Below, one piece after another: positions 61,895 through 64,000 of a stretch of 64,000 nucleotides of DNA; the stretch's first letter is position 1, and every line of letters begins with the position of its first letter. The position numbers were made by a program, and so were the translations under genes. The notes beneath the pieces were generated by a model. The model was not told the origin of the DNA, did not search any database, and worked only from the letters and a program-made list of their open reading frames with translations. Location: positions 62,001 through 126,000 of the forward strand of contig ML210162.1 of NCBI GenBank assembly GCA_004369085.1, written 5' to 3'. The DNA is from Coprinopsis marcescibilis. Taxonomy: Eukaryota; Basidiomycota; Agaricomycetes; Agaricales; Psathyrellaceae.

Positions 61895-62155
61895 TTCGTA
61901 GTGACTGATGTTGCAGCAGGATATAAAAGTTTCAAGCGTTGGCAATATTTAGTCACTGGTCTTTAGGGCGTCAGTTGGTGGTACGCAGTCAAGGGGCACA
62001 CAGGAGCCAATGTGATGGCAGAAGGCAAGGAAGATGTTGTAACGATTTCTCACGGTCAGTTCTGGATTGGAAATGAATTGATCACCTTAGTTTGACCACT
62101 TGAAAACGTACTAACCGCCCTTTGCCGATCTTGTAGTCTACGTATCTCATTCACC
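61895..62155. promoter_or_regulatory. Short bidirectional promoter region
   Basis: Only 261 bp separate the start codons of the RBM25-like gene (minus) and the CCDC25-like gene (plus), so regulatory sequence must be shared. Confidence 0.5.
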
Positions 62156-63147
62156 ATGGTTCTGTTCTTCTCATCGAATGGTGCGTACAATACCGATGCT
62201 CAAAATTTAAACGATCACTAAATTGAACCAATAGCAACCTCACCGGCAACAGTGATCTACATGGGTCGCGACAAGGTCGAGAGTGCGTTAGTCTCCAAAC
62301 TCTATAGTTATCTGAAGGCTCACTCATTCCTGGTAGACGAGGAGTTGATTAAATTTGCTTGGCCTCAAGACATCTGGTTCCATGTCGACAAACTCTCGTC
62401 CGCCCATGTCTATTTGCGAATGCCCGAGGGAACGACCTGGGATGCTCTCCCGGAGGCCTTGTTAATCGACTGCGCCCAGCTAGTCAAGGCTAACTCCATA
62501 GAAGGTATGCGAGGTGGACTCTCTTTCAACTTGCTCTAATGTTTGCAGGCAACAAGAAGGATAATATCACAGTCATCTACACACCGAGCGATAATCTCAA
62601 GGTAGGTGCTATCGTATTCAGTCCAGTGTCCCATATTCAAACGGTTTCAATAGAAAACCGGGGATATGGCCGTCGGACAAGTTTCCTTCCATAATGATAA
62701 GAAGGTAAGAGTATGACCATTCCCATTGGAATAGTTCGCAAACATGCAAATCAGGTTAAGAGAAGTAAAGGCGGAAGCTTGCAAAGTTGCTGCCCTTCTA
62801 ATCTTCCCACTTCCTAGTTTATATCGAGACACGAGAGAACGCCATCGTAAACCGCTTGAACAAGACCAAGGTGGAACGTGAAGTCGACCACGAACAAGAA
62901 CGAGTTGACAGGGTCAAAAAGGAAAACGCCGTCAAACGAGCTGCCGCTAATGATCGGGTGAGCAGAGAATATGTTCGACGGTCTGGACACAACGCTGATA
63001 TCAACCCAGCGAAAAGCCGAACAAGAACTTGCTAAGCAAAGGGAGGCCGAGAAGGTCGCCCGTTCGTACAATTCTCTCTTCGAGGTAGAAGAAGACCCAA
63101 ACCAACCCAAAAAGTACGGACGGGAATTGGAAGATGACTTTATGTAA
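62156..63147 (+). CDS. CCDC25-like NFACT-R domain protein
   Basis: Small conserved eukaryotic protein with the NFACT-R (DUF814) fold also found in ribosome quality-control factors. The first exon is only eight codons (MVLFFSSN) before a GTGCGT donor. The next exon continues [48 protein letters not shown] carries the DIWFH...LSSAHVYLR signature. [24 protein letters not shown] and [12 protein letters not shown] follow, then a basic coiled C-terminus ending [12 protein letters not shown]. The length and order match the animal CCDC25 family. The precise biochemical role in fungi is not established from sequence; tRNA or ribosome association is inferred from the domain. Confidence 0.9.
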
Positions 63148-63346
63148 CCGTCACATGGAGGTACGACATTGTGGATGATGCTAATTTGATGGAATGCTCG
63201 CCGCTGCTGTTACCCAATGAAAACCGTATAACATTCACTTCCAAATCGAAGGATTGTGCATCAGTAACTACTCTGCCCCTGAGTTAATCCTTCATTCATC
63301 ATCCTAGTTTTTAAATTTACTCCGCCGTTCTGTTCCACAGCCAACC

Positions 63347-63656
63347 TCAACCAAGCGACGGTCTTGTGGCGGTTGGGGCACCCCAGTTATTGTTTGCTGC
63401 TCGTTTAGCGAAATCTGAAGATGACCACGGTGTCGCCTTTGCTGACGCAGTGTGACCCGTTGATTGGCCCGTAGTCTGAGAGGGATTGGCCTGTGCCAGT
63501 GTGGTAGAAGAGTCGTTTGTGACTGCAGGAAGTGAGCTTGAGTTGTATAGGAGCCATGTGGAAAGGTTTACCTTTCTTAGTGGTATCCACTTTGCTGTCT
63601 ACCAACGTCAACATAGACGCTGAAGCAGCGGGTCGAGAGGCAGAGGTGGAGTTCAT
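63347..63656 (-). CDS. Small Ser/Thr-rich hypothetical protein
   Basis: Two exons, joined by an intron with donor GTAAAC and acceptor CCTGCAG around 63524-63572. The product begins MNSTSASRPAASASMLTLVD, continues with KKVTNDSSTTLAQANPSQ and ends NNNWGAPTATRPSLG. It has no signal peptide or domain and is disordered by composition. The unspliced reading ends at 63405 and is equally short. Converges on the CCDC25-like gene. Confidence 0.4.
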
Positions 63657-64000
63657 GATATGGGTACTGAAGGTAATTACTTTGGTGACTGAAGTGGGAT
63701 GCTCAGAGTGAGTGTTGTGTATCTTTCGAAAAGGCCAGGACTATTTAAAGTTTTTCTGAATAACGGTGTACTCGTAAATTGCTGTTATCTTCTTTCGCAG
63801 CAGTCACGCGTACCAGGACAAGCTGCGATTTCGTGTCTATTCTCGCACGCCAATTCGTGCTGTGCTGCGGTGCCCAAAGGTCAATGCACCATGTGGTGTA
63901 GCCCCACTCGTGTCTGATAAAGCAAAGGATTTGAGGATGAAAATGGGATTCTCTTTACGACAATATCATTTGAAGCATATGTTTTACGATCGGTAATCTA
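63657..64000. other. Terminal non-coding stretch
   Basis: No gene recognised. It includes the probable promoter of the small gene at 63347-63656. Confidence 0.35.

Overview
The window looks like nuclear DNA of a filamentous basidiomycete, most likely an Agaricomycete. Genes are dense, on both strands, and broken by many introns of about 50-60 bp. The protein types also fit: NACHT-domain proteins, GH20 hexosaminidases, tandem type-B carboxylesterases and serine-rich membrane proteins. No rRNA, tRNA or CRISPR array was recognised. All gene models were spliced by eye, so coordinates give the span from start codon to stop codon, introns included.

Layout. 1-8.1 kb is an accessory block on the minus strand: two NLR-like genes that fuse a NACHT NTPase to a C-terminal TKL-type protein kinase, with a broken third copy between them. 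The relic has lost its P-loop and carries a 229-bp MITE-like insertion. The first gene (cut by the window start) has lost key catalytic kinase residues. The second keeps them and ends in a 34-residue tandem repeat. 8.3-20.1 kb holds two secreted GH20 beta-N-acetylhexosaminidases on the plus strand. Between them lie a single-pass membrane protein fragment, two divergent MIF4G-like proteins and the thymidylate synthase that those two flank.

20.3-46.2 kb is mostly housekeeping: an Ent3/epsinR-type ENTH adaptor, a serine/proline-rich protein with two C-terminal membrane segments, RNA polymerase III subunit RPC9, CCR4-NOT subunit NOT2, geranylgeranyltransferase I beta, a SLP1-like SUN-domain ER protein, an FMN-dependent 2-hydroxyacid dehydrogenase, the ALG11 mannosyltransferase, a small membrane protein and the Msp1 AAA ATPase. 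A second candidate DNA element (about 0.5 kb) lies upstream of ALG11.

46.4-58.5 kb is a secretory and degradative block on the minus strand: three tandem carboxylesterases, each with a TATA-like box 35-50 bp before its start, then a GH37 trehalase with a possible GPI-anchor tail. 59.7-63.7 kb returns to housekeeping genes: an RBM25-like splicing factor (RRM plus PWI) divergent from a CCDC25-like NFACT-R protein, and a small hypothetical gene.

The most notable part is the NACHT-kinase locus. It has a catalytically intact copy, a predicted pseudokinase copy and a transposon-interrupted relic side by side, as expected of a fast-evolving sensor family.
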